Part shown: one piece after another, positions 37,297 through 45,417 of the stretch
Position numbering within the stretch: position 1 is the stretch's first letter
Layout: each line of letters begins with the position of its first letter
DNA from: an uncultured Pelagibacteraceae bacterium
GTDB taxonomy: Bacteria > Pseudomonadota > Alphaproteobacteria > Pelagibacterales > Pelagibacteraceae
DNA: 64,000 nucleotides
Direction of reading: 5' to 3'
Assembly (NCBI GenBank): GCA_902594255.1
Contig: CACJLN010000006.1
Span: 1-64,000, forward strand
Made by a program: the position numbers and the translations under genes
The notes under the pieces: generated by a model
Told to the model about the DNA's origin: nothing
Databases searched by the model: none
Seen by the model: the letters and a program-made list of their open reading frames with translations, nothing else

Positions 37297-38358
37297 TTAG
37301 AAGCAAACTATATGATCAATATGAATTGGTCTTTTAATACCAAATTTTTCATCCACCTCATGCTGATGAATATGATGAGAGTGAACAAATACAGGAATGA
37401 GGGTATTTGTTGGAGTTTTAAGGGTGTAAATAAAGTTAGTACCTCTAAATTTTCTGTCAATCACCTCGAATTTTAAGTTACTTCCATCATCATGATGTAA
37501 GTCCTCTGGTTGAATTAAAAGCTTTACATTAGATCCTATTGGGAATGGTTTGACAAAGTTACCAGTAATTGTTCCCAGATCTTTGTTTTCAAGGCTTTTA
37601 GGGCTTGTAACCTCTGCAGGAATTAGAATTCCTCTATTTAAAAAATTAACTACTTCTTCCGAGTTTGGTAAATGATAAACATTATAAGGGTCATCAAATT
37701 GTTTAAGCTCTTGATTTAAAATTATTCCACATTTCGATCCTAGGTAAAAAGCCTCATAAGAGTCATGGGTGACTATAATAGTAGTTGTCTTTGAATTTTT
37801 AAGTATTTTTTTTAATTTTTCTTGTATCTCCTCTTTAAAACTTTGATCTACATTTGATAATGGTTCATCTAAAAGTAATAAATCAGGCTGCGTGATAAGA
37901 GATCTTGCGAGTGAAGCTCTTTGAGCTTCACCAGCACTTATTTCATGGGGAAATTTATTCAGTATGTCAGAAATATCTAATAAGTTAATTAATTCCTCAA
38001 AATTTATTGATTTGTCTTTTTTGATCTCATTTCTTTCAGCTCCTAATAATATATTCTTTTTAACTGTGTAGTGTGGGAATAAACTGTTTTCCTGAAAAGC
38101 CAAGGATATGTTTCTTTTCTCTGGTTCGATATTAATATTTTCTGAGGACAAAGTTTTTCCTTTGAGCGCGATTGAACCTTTATTTATATTTTCCAAACCC
38201 GCAATAGTTCTTAAAATTGTCGTTTTGCCAATACCTGAGGGTCCCAATAAACATATGATATCCCCTTCTTTTTCTATAGAAAAGGAAACATTCTTTACCT
38301 TAACTTTATTTCCGATCTTAAAGTCAACGTTTTTAATTTCAAAAAAATTATCATTCAT
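37297..38358 (-). CDS. fbpC: Fe(III) ABC transporter ATP-binding protein
   Basis: The 353-residue ATPase has Walker A GPSGIGKTT, signature SAGEAQRASLARSL, Walker B LLLLDEPLSNVD and a C-terminal TOBE-like regulatory domain, the FbpC/PotA layout. It energises uptake of ferric iron bound by FbpA. It overlaps fbpB by 8 bases. Confidence 0.9.
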   Translation of the reverse strand: MNDNFFEIKNVDFKIGNKVKVKNVSFSIEKEGDIICLLGPSGIGKTTILRTIAGLENINKGSIALKGKTLSSENINIEPEKRNISLAFQENSLFPHYTVKKNILLGAERNEIKKDKSINFEELINLLDISDILNKFPHEISAGEAQRASLARSLITQPDLLLLDEPLSNVDQSFKEEIQEKLKKILKNSKTTTIIVTHDSYEAFYLGSKCGIILNQELKQFDDPYNVYHLPNSEEVVNFLNRGILIPAEVTSPKSLENKDLGTITGNFVKPFPIGSNVKLLIQPEDLHHDDGSNLKFEVIDRKFRGTNFIYTLKTPTNTLIPVFVHSHHIHQHEVDEKFGIKRPIHIDHIVCF

Positions 38359-39970
38359 TATTTTCTCTTAAAATATATTTTGATGTTACTATAATAAATA
38401 AACTAGCAATTAAAATTAAAAATAAGGAAGGTACTGCTGCAGCTTCTAATAAATCTTCAGATGCAGAGATATATGCGGTGGTAGCAAAGGTTTCAAAATT
38501 AAAAGGTCTTAAAATTAGAGTTATTGGTAATTCTCTAATTATTTCTAAAGAGATAAGTATGATAATAAACAAAAGGGAATTTCTTAAAAAAGGTATGTGA
38601 ATATTTGTAAAAGTTTTTCTTTTAGAATAGCCAAGTAGGTAAGCACTCTCATCGACAGAAATATTCATCTTTTCGTATCCTGATTTTATTCCATTAAAAG
38701 CTAATGAATAAAATCTGATAAAGTAAACTAAAACTAATCCAAACACAGATCCTATAAATATTTTTTTGATTGAAGAAAATCCAAATGATTTAATTATACT
38801 TTCATCGAACCAAGCTATAAAAGTAATGAAAGCAATTGCTAAAATCACTCCAGGTATAGCATAGCCTGAAATTGATAATGTAGATAAAAAATTGAGAGTT
38901 TTATTATTTGAAACTCTATTGCCATAATTTGATATTAAAGAAAATATTATTAAAACTAAACTAGATAATAAAACTAAGTACAAAGTATTCAAAACTAAAT
39001 TAGTTATTTCTAAATCAAACAAATTTTCAGGAAATTTTATTGTCCAGTAAAGCATTTGACTTAGTGGAAATAAAAAACTCACAAAAAAAATAAAAAAACA
39101 AAAGATAAAAGCTAAAAAAGCATTAATTCCAAAGAGTTTTATTTTTACTTTTTGTTTAAATCCACCTTTCGAATTAAAATGGTATTTAGCTCGTCTTCTA
39201 GATAGATTTTCTAAAATAAATAATGAAAATATAAATAATAATAAAAAAAAAGATATACGATTAGCAAAAGCTAAATCATCAAAATAAATCCAAGAGTTAT
39301 AAATACCTGTAGTCAAAGTATTTATTGAGAAAAAGTCAACTGCGCCGAACTCTGCTAAAGTTTCCATTGCTACCAAAGATAAACCCGCAACTATAGCCGG
39401 TCTTGCTGCGGGCAATATTACTTTAAAAAAAGATTTAAATCTTGAAAAGCCTAGATTTTTACCAAGATCAATTAAATTTTGTGACTGATATAAAAATGAT
39501 GCTCTAGCAAGTATATATACATATGCATATAAAGAGAAAGATATTGATAATATCGCTCCAAACATACCATCAAATTTAGGAATATTTTTATTATAATTTG
39601 CCTCGCCAAATAAGTTTTTTAAAATTGTAAATGCAGTTCCATAGTTTTCAAAAAAGGCAGTTAAAGAGTATGCATAAATGTAGGGTGGGACTGCAAAAGA
39701 CAATATCAATGCCCATTTAAAAAAATTACTTCCTGGAAATTCATAGAAAGATACTAGGTAAGCTGCACCAGTGCCAATAATAAATGTAAGTAATAAGACT
39801 GATAACAAAAGAGTAAGTGAATTAAAAATATACTCAATTAGAAAAGTATTTTTTAATATTTCATAATAATTAGAAGTAGCTTCAAAAAAACTTGCAAATA
39901 CAGTTATCACTGGAATTAGTACAATTAAAGAAATTAAAAAAGATGAAACAAACCAACTATTGAATTTCAT
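38351..39970 (-). CDS. fbpB: Fe(III) ABC transporter permease
   Basis: The 539-residue permease is a double-length FbpB-type protein with about 12 helices and two EAA loops that contact the ATPase: NLGFSRFKSFFKVILPAAR in the first half and LLGYSKRKTFTNIHIPFLR in the second. It is 81 bases downstream of the small Cys protein, with an inverted repeat between them. Confidence 0.9.
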   Translation of the reverse strand: MKFNSWFVSSFLISLIVLIPVITVFASFFEATSNYYEILKNTFLIEYIFNSLTLLLSVLLLTFIIGTGAAYLVSFYEFPGSNFFKWALILSFAVPPYIYAYSLTAFFENYGTAFTILKNLFGEANYNKNIPKFDGMFGAILSISFSLYAYVYILARASFLYQSQNLIDLGKNLGFSRFKSFFKVILPAARPAIVAGLSLVAMETLAEFGAVDFFSINTLTTGIYNSWIYFDDLAFANRISFFLLLFIFSLFILENLSRRRAKYHFNSKGGFKQKVKIKLFGINAFLAFIFCFFIFFVSFLFPLSQMLYWTIKFPENLFDLEITNLVLNTLYLVLLSSLVLIIFSLISNYGNRVSNNKTLNFLSTLSISGYAIPGVILAIAFITFIAWFDESIIKSFGFSSIKKIFIGSVFGLVLVYFIRFYSLAFNGIKSGYEKMNISVDESAYLLGYSKRKTFTNIHIPFLRNSLLFIIILISLEIIRELPITLILRPFNFETFATTAYISASEDLLEAAAVPSLFLILIASLFIIVTSKYILRENNE

Positions 39971-40004
39971 ATTATAATCCGCCTTATGAACATGAAAAAA
40001 GTAA

Positions 40005-40040
40005 AGTGTCCAAAATTAACTTTCACTAATAGTGGACACT
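40005..40040. repeat. 8-base inverted repeat between the small Cys protein gene and fbpB
   Basis: AGTGTCCA (40005-40012) and TGGACACT (40033-40040) are exact complements with a 20-base loop. It sits in the leader of fbpB and behind the fbpA-linked genes. It may reduce read-through so that more FbpA than FbpB is made, or protect the fbpA message. No T-run follows. Confidence 0.7.
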
Positions 40041-40051
40041 ATTTAAGAAAA

Positions 40052-40231
40052 TCAAAAATTAAATACTTTTAGGATATGCGGAACCTCCTCAGTCTTAATT
40101 TCTGTTATTTTTCTTTTATTTATCCTTTCATTGATTTTTTTACACTCAATTAAACATGGGGAACATGCAACCGAAGATTTATTAAAATCAACTTCAGAAA
40201 TAAATTTTTCTTTTTCTTTTTCTTTTACCAT
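40052..40231 (-). CDS. Small Cys-motif protein inside the iron-transport operon
   Basis: Using the ATG at 40231 (2 bases after the fbpA stop) the product has 59 residues: a charged KEKEKEK start, then ACSPCLIECKKI with a C-x2-C-x4-C pattern, then a basic tail. There is no signal peptide. The position between fbpA and fbpB and the Cys motif suggest metal or Fe-S binding. I do not recognise the family. Confidence 0.6.
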   Translation of the reverse strand: MVKEKEKEKFISEVDFNKSSVACSPCLIECKKINERINKRKITEIKTEEVPHILKVFNF

Positions 40232-40233
40232 AA

Positions 40234-41262
40234 TTACTTCCAACCAGCGGCTGTCATAACCTCTACTGCGGCTGCTTGATTTTTTCCATAAGAAGCTAGT
40301 TTAGTCTTCATGTCTTGTTTGAAATCTAATCCTAGGTTATTAACAACTAGTGGACTTGGTGAAACACCATCAATCATTGGAAACTCAAAAGTATTATTTG
40401 TAAAATGCTCTTGAGACTCCGGAGTTAATAAAAACTCTACAAGTTTGACAGCGTTAGTTTTATTTAGAGCACCTTTTACTAAGGCTGCACAACTAACATT
40501 CATGTGTGTTCCTCTGTCATTTTGATTAGGGAAAAAAGCTTTAACTTTTTTAGCTGCTTCTTGTTGTTCTGCACCTTTTTTTCCAGATAACATCAGAGCT
40601 AAATAGTATGTGTTAGCCACTGCAATATCTGCTTCACCAGCAGCCACTGCCATAATTTGAGCTCTGTCATTACCGGTTGGTGTTCTTGCCATGTTAGCAA
40701 CAACTCCTTCAGCCCATGCAGCTGTTGCAGCTTTTCCATTGTTTTTTATCAATGATGCTACAAGAGATTTGTTGTAAATATTGCTAGATTTTCTAATTAC
40801 TAATCTACCTTTCCATTTAGGATCAGCTAGACCTTCATAAGTCATTCCAGATAATTCAGCGCCAGTTACTCTTTCAGGTGAATAATAAATTATTCTTGCT
40901 CTTTTTGCGATTCCAACCCACTTGCTTGTTCTAAAAGTTTTTGGAACAGCTGCTTTAATAGCAGGGGATGTTAAACCACCTTGAAGTGTGCCTTTCGCAT
41001 CCATAGCACCACATCTTCCAGCATCTGCTGTGATATATAGGTCGGCCGAAGTATCTGCACCCTCGCTAATTATTCTTTTTTCTAAGGCACCAGATTTGCC
41101 ATTAATTAAATTTACTTTTATGCCAGTTAAATTTGTAAACTTGGAATAAAGTTCTGAGTCTGCTTTGTAATGTCTTGCATTAAAAACATTAACTTCATTT
41201 GCGATAGAAAAAGTTGATACAAATAAAGATGTGATTATTGCAAAAATCGTTACTTTTTTCAT
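40234..41262 (-). CDS. fbpA: Fe(III) ABC transporter periplasmic binding protein
   Basis: The ATG at 41262 (preceded by GGAG) gives a clean signal peptide MKKVTIFAIITSLFVSTFSIA; the start 21 bases upstream is rejected. The 342-residue protein matches FbpA: EVNVFNARHYKAD start, GALEKRIISEG, DRGTHMNVSC, and the Tyr pair in VANTYYLAL that binds iron in this family. It delivers ferric iron to FbpBC. A Fur-type site lies 53 bases upstream. Confidence 0.92.
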   Translation of the reverse strand: MKKVTIFAIITSLFVSTFSIANEVNVFNARHYKADSELYSKFTNLTGIKVNLINGKSGALEKRIISEGADTSADLYITADAGRCGAMDAKGTLQGGLTSPAIKAAVPKTFRTSKWVGIAKRARIIYYSPERVTGAELSGMTYEGLADPKWKGRLVIRKSSNIYNKSLVASLIKNNGKAATAAWAEGVVANMARTPTGNDRAQIMAVAAGEADIAVANTYYLALMLSGKKGAEQQEAAKKVKAFFPNQNDRGTHMNVSCAALVKGALNKTNAVKLVEFLLTPESQEHFTNNTFEFPMIDGVSPSPLVVNNLGLDFKQDMKTKLASYGKNQAAAVEVMTAAGWK

Positions 41263-41314
41263 TCGTTCTCCATTTCTCCGCATTATTTAGTTGAAAATGA
41301 TAACTATTCGCAAT

Positions 41315-41333
41315 GATAATGATAATCAATCGC
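41315..41333. promoter_or_regulatory. Fur box upstream of fbpA
   Basis: Plus-strand bases GATAATGATAATCAATCGC match the 19-base E. coli Fur consensus at 16 positions, including the first 14 in a row. A second partial repeat (AATGATAACTATTCGC, about 41297-41312) lies next to it, nearer the gene. Its place upstream of an iron-binding protein gene implies iron-dependent repression. Confidence 0.75.
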
Positions 41334-41384
41334 AACAATGTCGCACACGGATAATCTTAAAGAGAATTATCTAAAAATGCCGGA

Positions 41385-42275
41385 TTAAGCTTCCCAGTCG
41401 CCAATTTTACTGAATAAAAAATTTCTAAATGCTTGAACTCTAGCGGTATTTTTTAAGGATTGAGGATACACAAAATGGGCTTCTGTAATTGGACCTTCAG
41501 ATTTTGGTAATACCTTTATAACTTTGTTTGAGTCACTTACTAAATATTCAGGTAATGCTGCTAAACCAACTCCAGACTCAACAGCTAAGAGTAAACCCAT
41601 AACACTGTTAACTTTCATTATAGTTTTTCTTTTTTTGCCATCGTGCATGCCAAGTTTTAAAGCCCAATCTGGATTATAAACTGGAGATGGTGCACCTTTA
41701 CCAAATGAGATAAACTTATGCTTGTTCAAATCTCCTATAGTTTTAGGCATTCCATTCTTTTCGAGGTATTTATTTGAACCATAAATATAGTATTTAATAT
41801 CAACTAATTTTTTTTGAATGTAATTAAGCTGTTTAGGTCTTCTCATAAAAATACCTATATCTGCTTGTCTTGTGCTCAAATCTAATTCTTTATCATCAAA
41901 TACAAGTTCGATCTCTATTTCTGGATGAAGTCTCATAAATTCTTGTATTCTAGGAGTTAACCAATGTGTACCAAAACTTCTAACAGTGGTGATAGTTAAT
42001 TTACCAGTAGGTTTATTTTTTTGATCACCTAATGAAGTTTCTACCTCTTTTAACTTGCTAATTACCTCATGTGCAGTTTTGAAAACATACTCACCATTTT
42101 CAGTAAGCGTTAATCCCCTTGCGTGCCTTTCAAATAATTGAACTTTCAAATCTTGTTCAAGGGATTGTATTTGTCTGCTTATAGCTGACTGACTTAGATT
42201 TAAATTGACAGTTGCACTAGTAAAACTACCAGCTTCTGCAACAGCATGAAAGATTTTTAATTTATCCCAATCCAT
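41385..42275 (-). CDS. LysR family transcriptional regulator
   Basis: The 296-residue protein has the LysR helix-turn-helix at the N-terminus (FHAVAEAGSFTSATVNLNLSQSAISRQI) and a periplasmic-binding-like effector domain. It shares a base with the end of acuI, so it is probably co-expressed with it and may control it. The effector is unknown. Confidence 0.92.
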   Translation of the reverse strand: MDWDKLKIFHAVAEAGSFTSATVNLNLSQSAISRQIQSLEQDLKVQLFERHARGLTLTENGEYVFKTAHEVISKLKEVETSLGDQKNKPTGKLTITTVRSFGTHWLTPRIQEFMRLHPEIEIELVFDDKELDLSTRQADIGIFMRRPKQLNYIQKKLVDIKYYIYGSNKYLEKNGMPKTIGDLNKHKFISFGKGAPSPVYNPDWALKLGMHDGKKRKTIMKVNSVMGLLLAVESGVGLAALPEYLVSDSNKVIKVLPKSEGPITEAHFVYPQSLKNTARVQAFRNFLFSKIGDWEA

Positions 42276-43276
42276 TATTTGTTTAAATCAATTAAAACTC
42301 TTCCAGTGATCTCACCTTTAAGTATTTTAGGATAAGTTTCAATCAATTCCTCTAAACTTATTGTTTGAATAGACTTTTCTAATAAATCAAAATCAATTAA
42401 ATTAGCTGCTTCTCCCCAAATAAATTCTCTTCTTTTAATACTGCAGTTTGCAGAGTCCATGCCCCAAAGTTTTATACCTCTTAACATAAACGGAATAACA
42501 TTGGTGTTAAGTTCATTTGTACTTGCATTACCACAAACTGCTATAATACCTGTTGGATTTGTTTGCACTATTGCGTTGGCTAAAATTTTTCCACCAACAG
42601 TATCAACGACCCCATCCCATAAGCCTTTATCAATTAATTTTGGATCTTTATCAAATTCAGCCCGATTTATAACGTTTTTTGCACCAAGTGATTTCAAATA
42701 CTCTGTTTTTGAATCTTTTCCAGAAACAGCTGTAACCTCATAACCCATTTTATTTAAAATCATCACAGCAACACTTCCTACACCGCCTGTTGCTCCTGTG
42801 ACTAAAACATTTTTTACTTTTTCACCAAGTAATAACTCTTCTCTTGCTTTTATAGCGAATGCTGCCATTAAAGATGTGAAACCTGCAGTACCTAAAGTCA
42901 TAGCTTGTTTACTTGTTAAGTTTTTTGGTTTTTTTACTAAGAAATCTCCATTGACTTTTGCAATTTGTGAGTATCCACCATAAAATATTTCTCCAACCCT
43001 AAATCCTGTCAAAATTATCTCATCACCTTCCTTAAATTTTGAATTTTGACTTTCAATTACAGTACCTGAGAAATCGATACCAGGGATGTGGGGAAACTCT
43101 TTTACTAACCGCCCACCATTTTTTAAAATCATGCCATCTTTAAAATTTAAGTCTGAAAAATCTACTTTGACTGTAACATCCCCATGTTTTAAGAAATTTT
43201 TATCGATAGATTTTACTTCTCTTATAAATTCTTCACCTTTTTGATCTAAAACTAATGCTTTAAATTGATCTGACAC
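42275..43276 (-). CDS. acuI: Acrylyl-CoA reductase AcuI (YhdH-type MDR oxidoreductase)
   Basis: The 333-residue NADPH-dependent medium-chain reductase has the YhdH/AcuI hallmarks SDLNFKDGMILKNGG, FPHIPGIDFSGTV, TLGTAGFTSLMAA and the nucleotide loop TGATGGVGSVAV. It reduces acrylyl-CoA to propionyl-CoA, a step in DMSP use and acrylate detoxification. The window also encodes the methylcitrate cycle for propionyl-CoA. It follows folE by 1 base and overlaps the lysR gene. Confidence 0.85.
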   Translation of the reverse strand: MSDQFKALVLDQKGEEFIREVKSIDKNFLKHGDVTVKVDFSDLNFKDGMILKNGGRLVKEFPHIPGIDFSGTVIESQNSKFKEGDEIILTGFRVGEIFYGGYSQIAKVNGDFLVKKPKNLTSKQAMTLGTAGFTSLMAAFAIKAREELLLGEKVKNVLVTGATGGVGSVAVMILNKMGYEVTAVSGKDSKTEYLKSLGAKNVINRAEFDKDPKLIDKGLWDGVVDTVGGKILANAIVQTNPTGIIAVCGNASTNELNTNVIPFMLRGIKLWGMDSANCSIKRREFIWGEAANLIDFDLLEKSIQTISLEELIETYPKILKGEITGRVLIDLNK

Positions 43277-43277
43277 T

Positions 43278-43892
43278 TTACTCTTTTGATATACTTATAA
43301 ATCTTAGATATCTATTTTGATAACTTAGATCATCTTTAAATTGACCTAAATAATAATTTGTAACAGTTGTAGCTTGCTCTTTCTTAATACCTCTCATGGT
43401 CATACATTGATGAGTTGAATCTATTGTAACAGCTACTCCCTTGGCATCTAAAGACTGCATAAGGGTATTCGCAATTTGCATAGTAAGTCTCTCTTGTGTT
43501 TGAAGTCTTTTAGAGAATACTTCAACAACTCTAGCCAATTTACTTAAGCCAACTACTCTATCCTTAGGAATGTATGCAACATGTGCTTTTCCTATGATAG
43601 GTGCCATATGGTGTTCACAATGACTTTGCACGGAAATATTTTTTTGGATGACCATATCATCATAACCATCAACATCTCCAAATGTTTTATCTAAAATTTG
43701 ATTAGGATCCTCGTTGTATCCTCTAAAGTACTCCTTAAAGGCTTTAACTACTCTTTTTGGAGTTTCCAATAAGCCCTCTCTGTTTGGGTCTTCACCCATC
43801 CAAGCTAAGATTGTTTTAAAAGCGTCCTCAGCTTCTTTATCTGAGATTTTATTTTTTTGTTTATTGATATCTGTATCTTTAACAAGTTTCAT
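43278..43892 (-). CDS. folE: GTP cyclohydrolase I
   Basis: FolE (204 residues) opens GTP to dihydroneopterin triphosphate, the first step of tetrahydrofolate synthesis. Zinc and active-site residues are in SHCEHHMAPI and STHQCMTMRG; GLSKLARVVEVFSKRLQ is also diagnostic. Divergent from hisI across 76 AT-rich bases that must hold both promoters. Confidence 0.96.
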   Translation of the reverse strand: MKLVKDTDINKQKNKISDKEAEDAFKTILAWMGEDPNREGLLETPKRVVKAFKEYFRGYNEDPNQILDKTFGDVDGYDDMVIQKNISVQSHCEHHMAPIIGKAHVAYIPKDRVVGLSKLARVVEVFSKRLQTQERLTMQIANTLMQSLDAKGVAVTIDSTHQCMTMRGIKKEQATTVTNYYLGQFKDDLSYQNRYLRFISISKE

Positions 43893-43968
43893 GCAGAGTT
43901 TTATACCTATATTTTGTTAATTTTAAAATATTTAAAATATAGCTATATGTGCTACATAATAACTGTAT

Positions 43969-44436
43969 ATGTTCAAAAAAAGAGAAAATGTAGTCGAAAT
44001 CGAAGAAGGCAATCTTCTATCTCCAAAATTTGATAATGATGGACTTATTCCAGTTATTACAATGTGTGCAAAAACAAAAGAGATTTTAATGCACGGCTAT
44101 ATGAATGTTGAGGCGCTAAAAAAAACAATTGAAACAAAAGAGGCTCATTATTTTAGTCGATCAAGAAATGCTATCTGGCATAAAGGAAAAACAAGCGGTT
44201 TTACTCAAAAAGTAAATGAAATAAGAATTGATGATGACCAAGATTCTATATGGTTAACAGTAGATATTGGTGATGGTGCAAGTTGTCATGTCGGTTATAG
44301 ATCATGTTTTTATAGATCAATTCCCTTAGGACCTATCGATAATGGACGTAAAGTTGAAATGAAATTTTTAGAAAAAGAAAAAAAGTTTGATCCAGAAAAA
44401 GTTTATAAAGGTCAACCAAATCCCACTAAGATATAA
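43969..44436 (+). CDS. hisI: Phosphoribosyl-AMP cyclohydrolase
   Basis: The 155-residue enzyme opens the purine ring of PR-AMP in histidine synthesis. Diagnostic segments are GYMNVEAL, EAHYFSRSRNAIWHKG and the zinc-cysteine region ASCHVGYRSCFYR. It is the single-domain form without the HisE part. It is followed by the 2OG oxygenase gene after 5 bases. Confidence 0.95.
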   Translation: MFKKRENVVEIEEGNLLSPKFDNDGLIPVITMCAKTKEILMHGYMNVEALKKTIETKEAHYFSRSRNAIWHKGKTSGFTQKVNEIRIDDDQDSIWLTVDIGDGASCHVGYRSCFYRSIPLGPIDNGRKVEMKFLEKEKKFDPEKVYKGQPNPTKI

Positions 44437-44441
44437 GACTT

Positions 44442-45050
44442 ATGAAAGTGTTAAGCCCGTTTGGCCCTAAGATTGCTTTAGTCAAAATTCCGAAAAAAAT
44501 TATAAATAATATCAATTTGGAAGTAGATAAAATTATAAGTGATAAAAAGAGATTAAAAAAAAGTGATTACTCAAAAAAATTGGTTGGTCAAGTTATGCAA
44601 GAAGTAAAATTAGATAATAAATTTATCAAAAAGAATCTTTTAAAATTTGTTAAAGATAATATCAAGAAATATATAAAGCAAAGTTCTAAAAGAAATGTTA
44701 AAAAGATAAATCTTAAAAGTCTTTGGGTGGTGAGACAATTTAAAAATGAGTATAATCCAATTCATTTTCATAGTGGTAATATTTCAGGTGTTGGTTATTT
44801 AAAAATACCCAAAAATATTACTAAAAGTAAAAAAAGACTTAAAACAAATGGAACTATAGATTTTATCCATGGCTCAAAATCATTTTTAAGTGATAGTTTA
44901 TTTAATCATAATCCAAAAGTTGGTGATATGATTTTATTTCCAAACAATTTAATGCATACCGCTTACCCTTTTAAAAGAGAGGGAGAGCGAAGATCTTTTT
45001 CTTTTAATGTAGATATTGATAAAAAAACATTAGATATTTTTAATGGATAA
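44442..45050 (+). CDS. Putative 2-oxoglutarate/Fe(II)-dependent oxygenase
   Basis: The 202-residue protein has an Fe-binding pair in NPIHFHSG, a distal His in LMHTAYPF, and Arg in EGERRSFSFN for 2-oxoglutarate, the pattern of the 2OG-Fe(II) oxygenase superfamily (TIGR02466-like). The N-terminal 90 residues are Lys-rich and less conserved. Substrate unknown. It overlaps the DUF2237 gene by 8 bases. Confidence 0.75.
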   Translation: MKVLSPFGPKIALVKIPKKIINNINLEVDKIISDKKRLKKSDYSKKLVGQVMQEVKLDNKFIKKNLLKFVKDNIKKYIKQSSKRNVKKINLKSLWVVRQFKNEYNPIHFHSGNISGVGYLKIPKNITKSKKRLKTNGTIDFIHGSKSFLSDSLFNHNPKVGDMILFPNNLMHTAYPFKREGERRSFSFNVDIDKKTLDIFNG

Positions 45051-45417
45051 AATTCAAAAAAACGTTTTAGGTGAGGATTTAGAGCTTTGTTCTAATAACC
45101 CTTTAACCGGCTGGTATAGAGATGGATGTTGCAATACCGATGAAAATGATCATGGTTTGCATACTGTTTGTGCAAAAGTAACTACAGAATTTTTAGAATG
45201 GTGTAAAGATGCTGGTAATGATTTAATTACACCTCACCCTGAATTTGGATTTCCAGGACTTAAAGATGGTGATGGTTGGTGTGTTTGTGCAACTTGGTAT
45301 GCAAGAGCTGTGGAAGCTGGAAAAGGTTGTCCTATTTATCTAAAGAGTACTCATGAAAATACTTTAAAGTTAATTCCAATTGAAACATTAAAAAAATTTG
45401 CAATAGATTTGTCTTAA
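45043..45417 (+). CDS. DUF2237 family protein
   Basis: The 124-residue cytoplasmic protein has the full DUF2237 pattern: NVLGEDLELCS, TGWYRDGCC, HTVCAKVTTEFL, FPGLKDGDGWCVCATWY. Six Cys residues are spread in conserved places. The family has no known function. It is convergent with the ETF-QO gene with no base between the stops. Confidence 0.8.
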   Translation: MDKIQKNVLGEDLELCSNNPLTGWYRDGCCNTDENDHGLHTVCAKVTTEFLEWCKDAGNDLITPHPEFGFPGLKDGDGWCVCATWYARAVEAGKGCPIYLKSTHENTLKLIPIETLKKFAIDLS

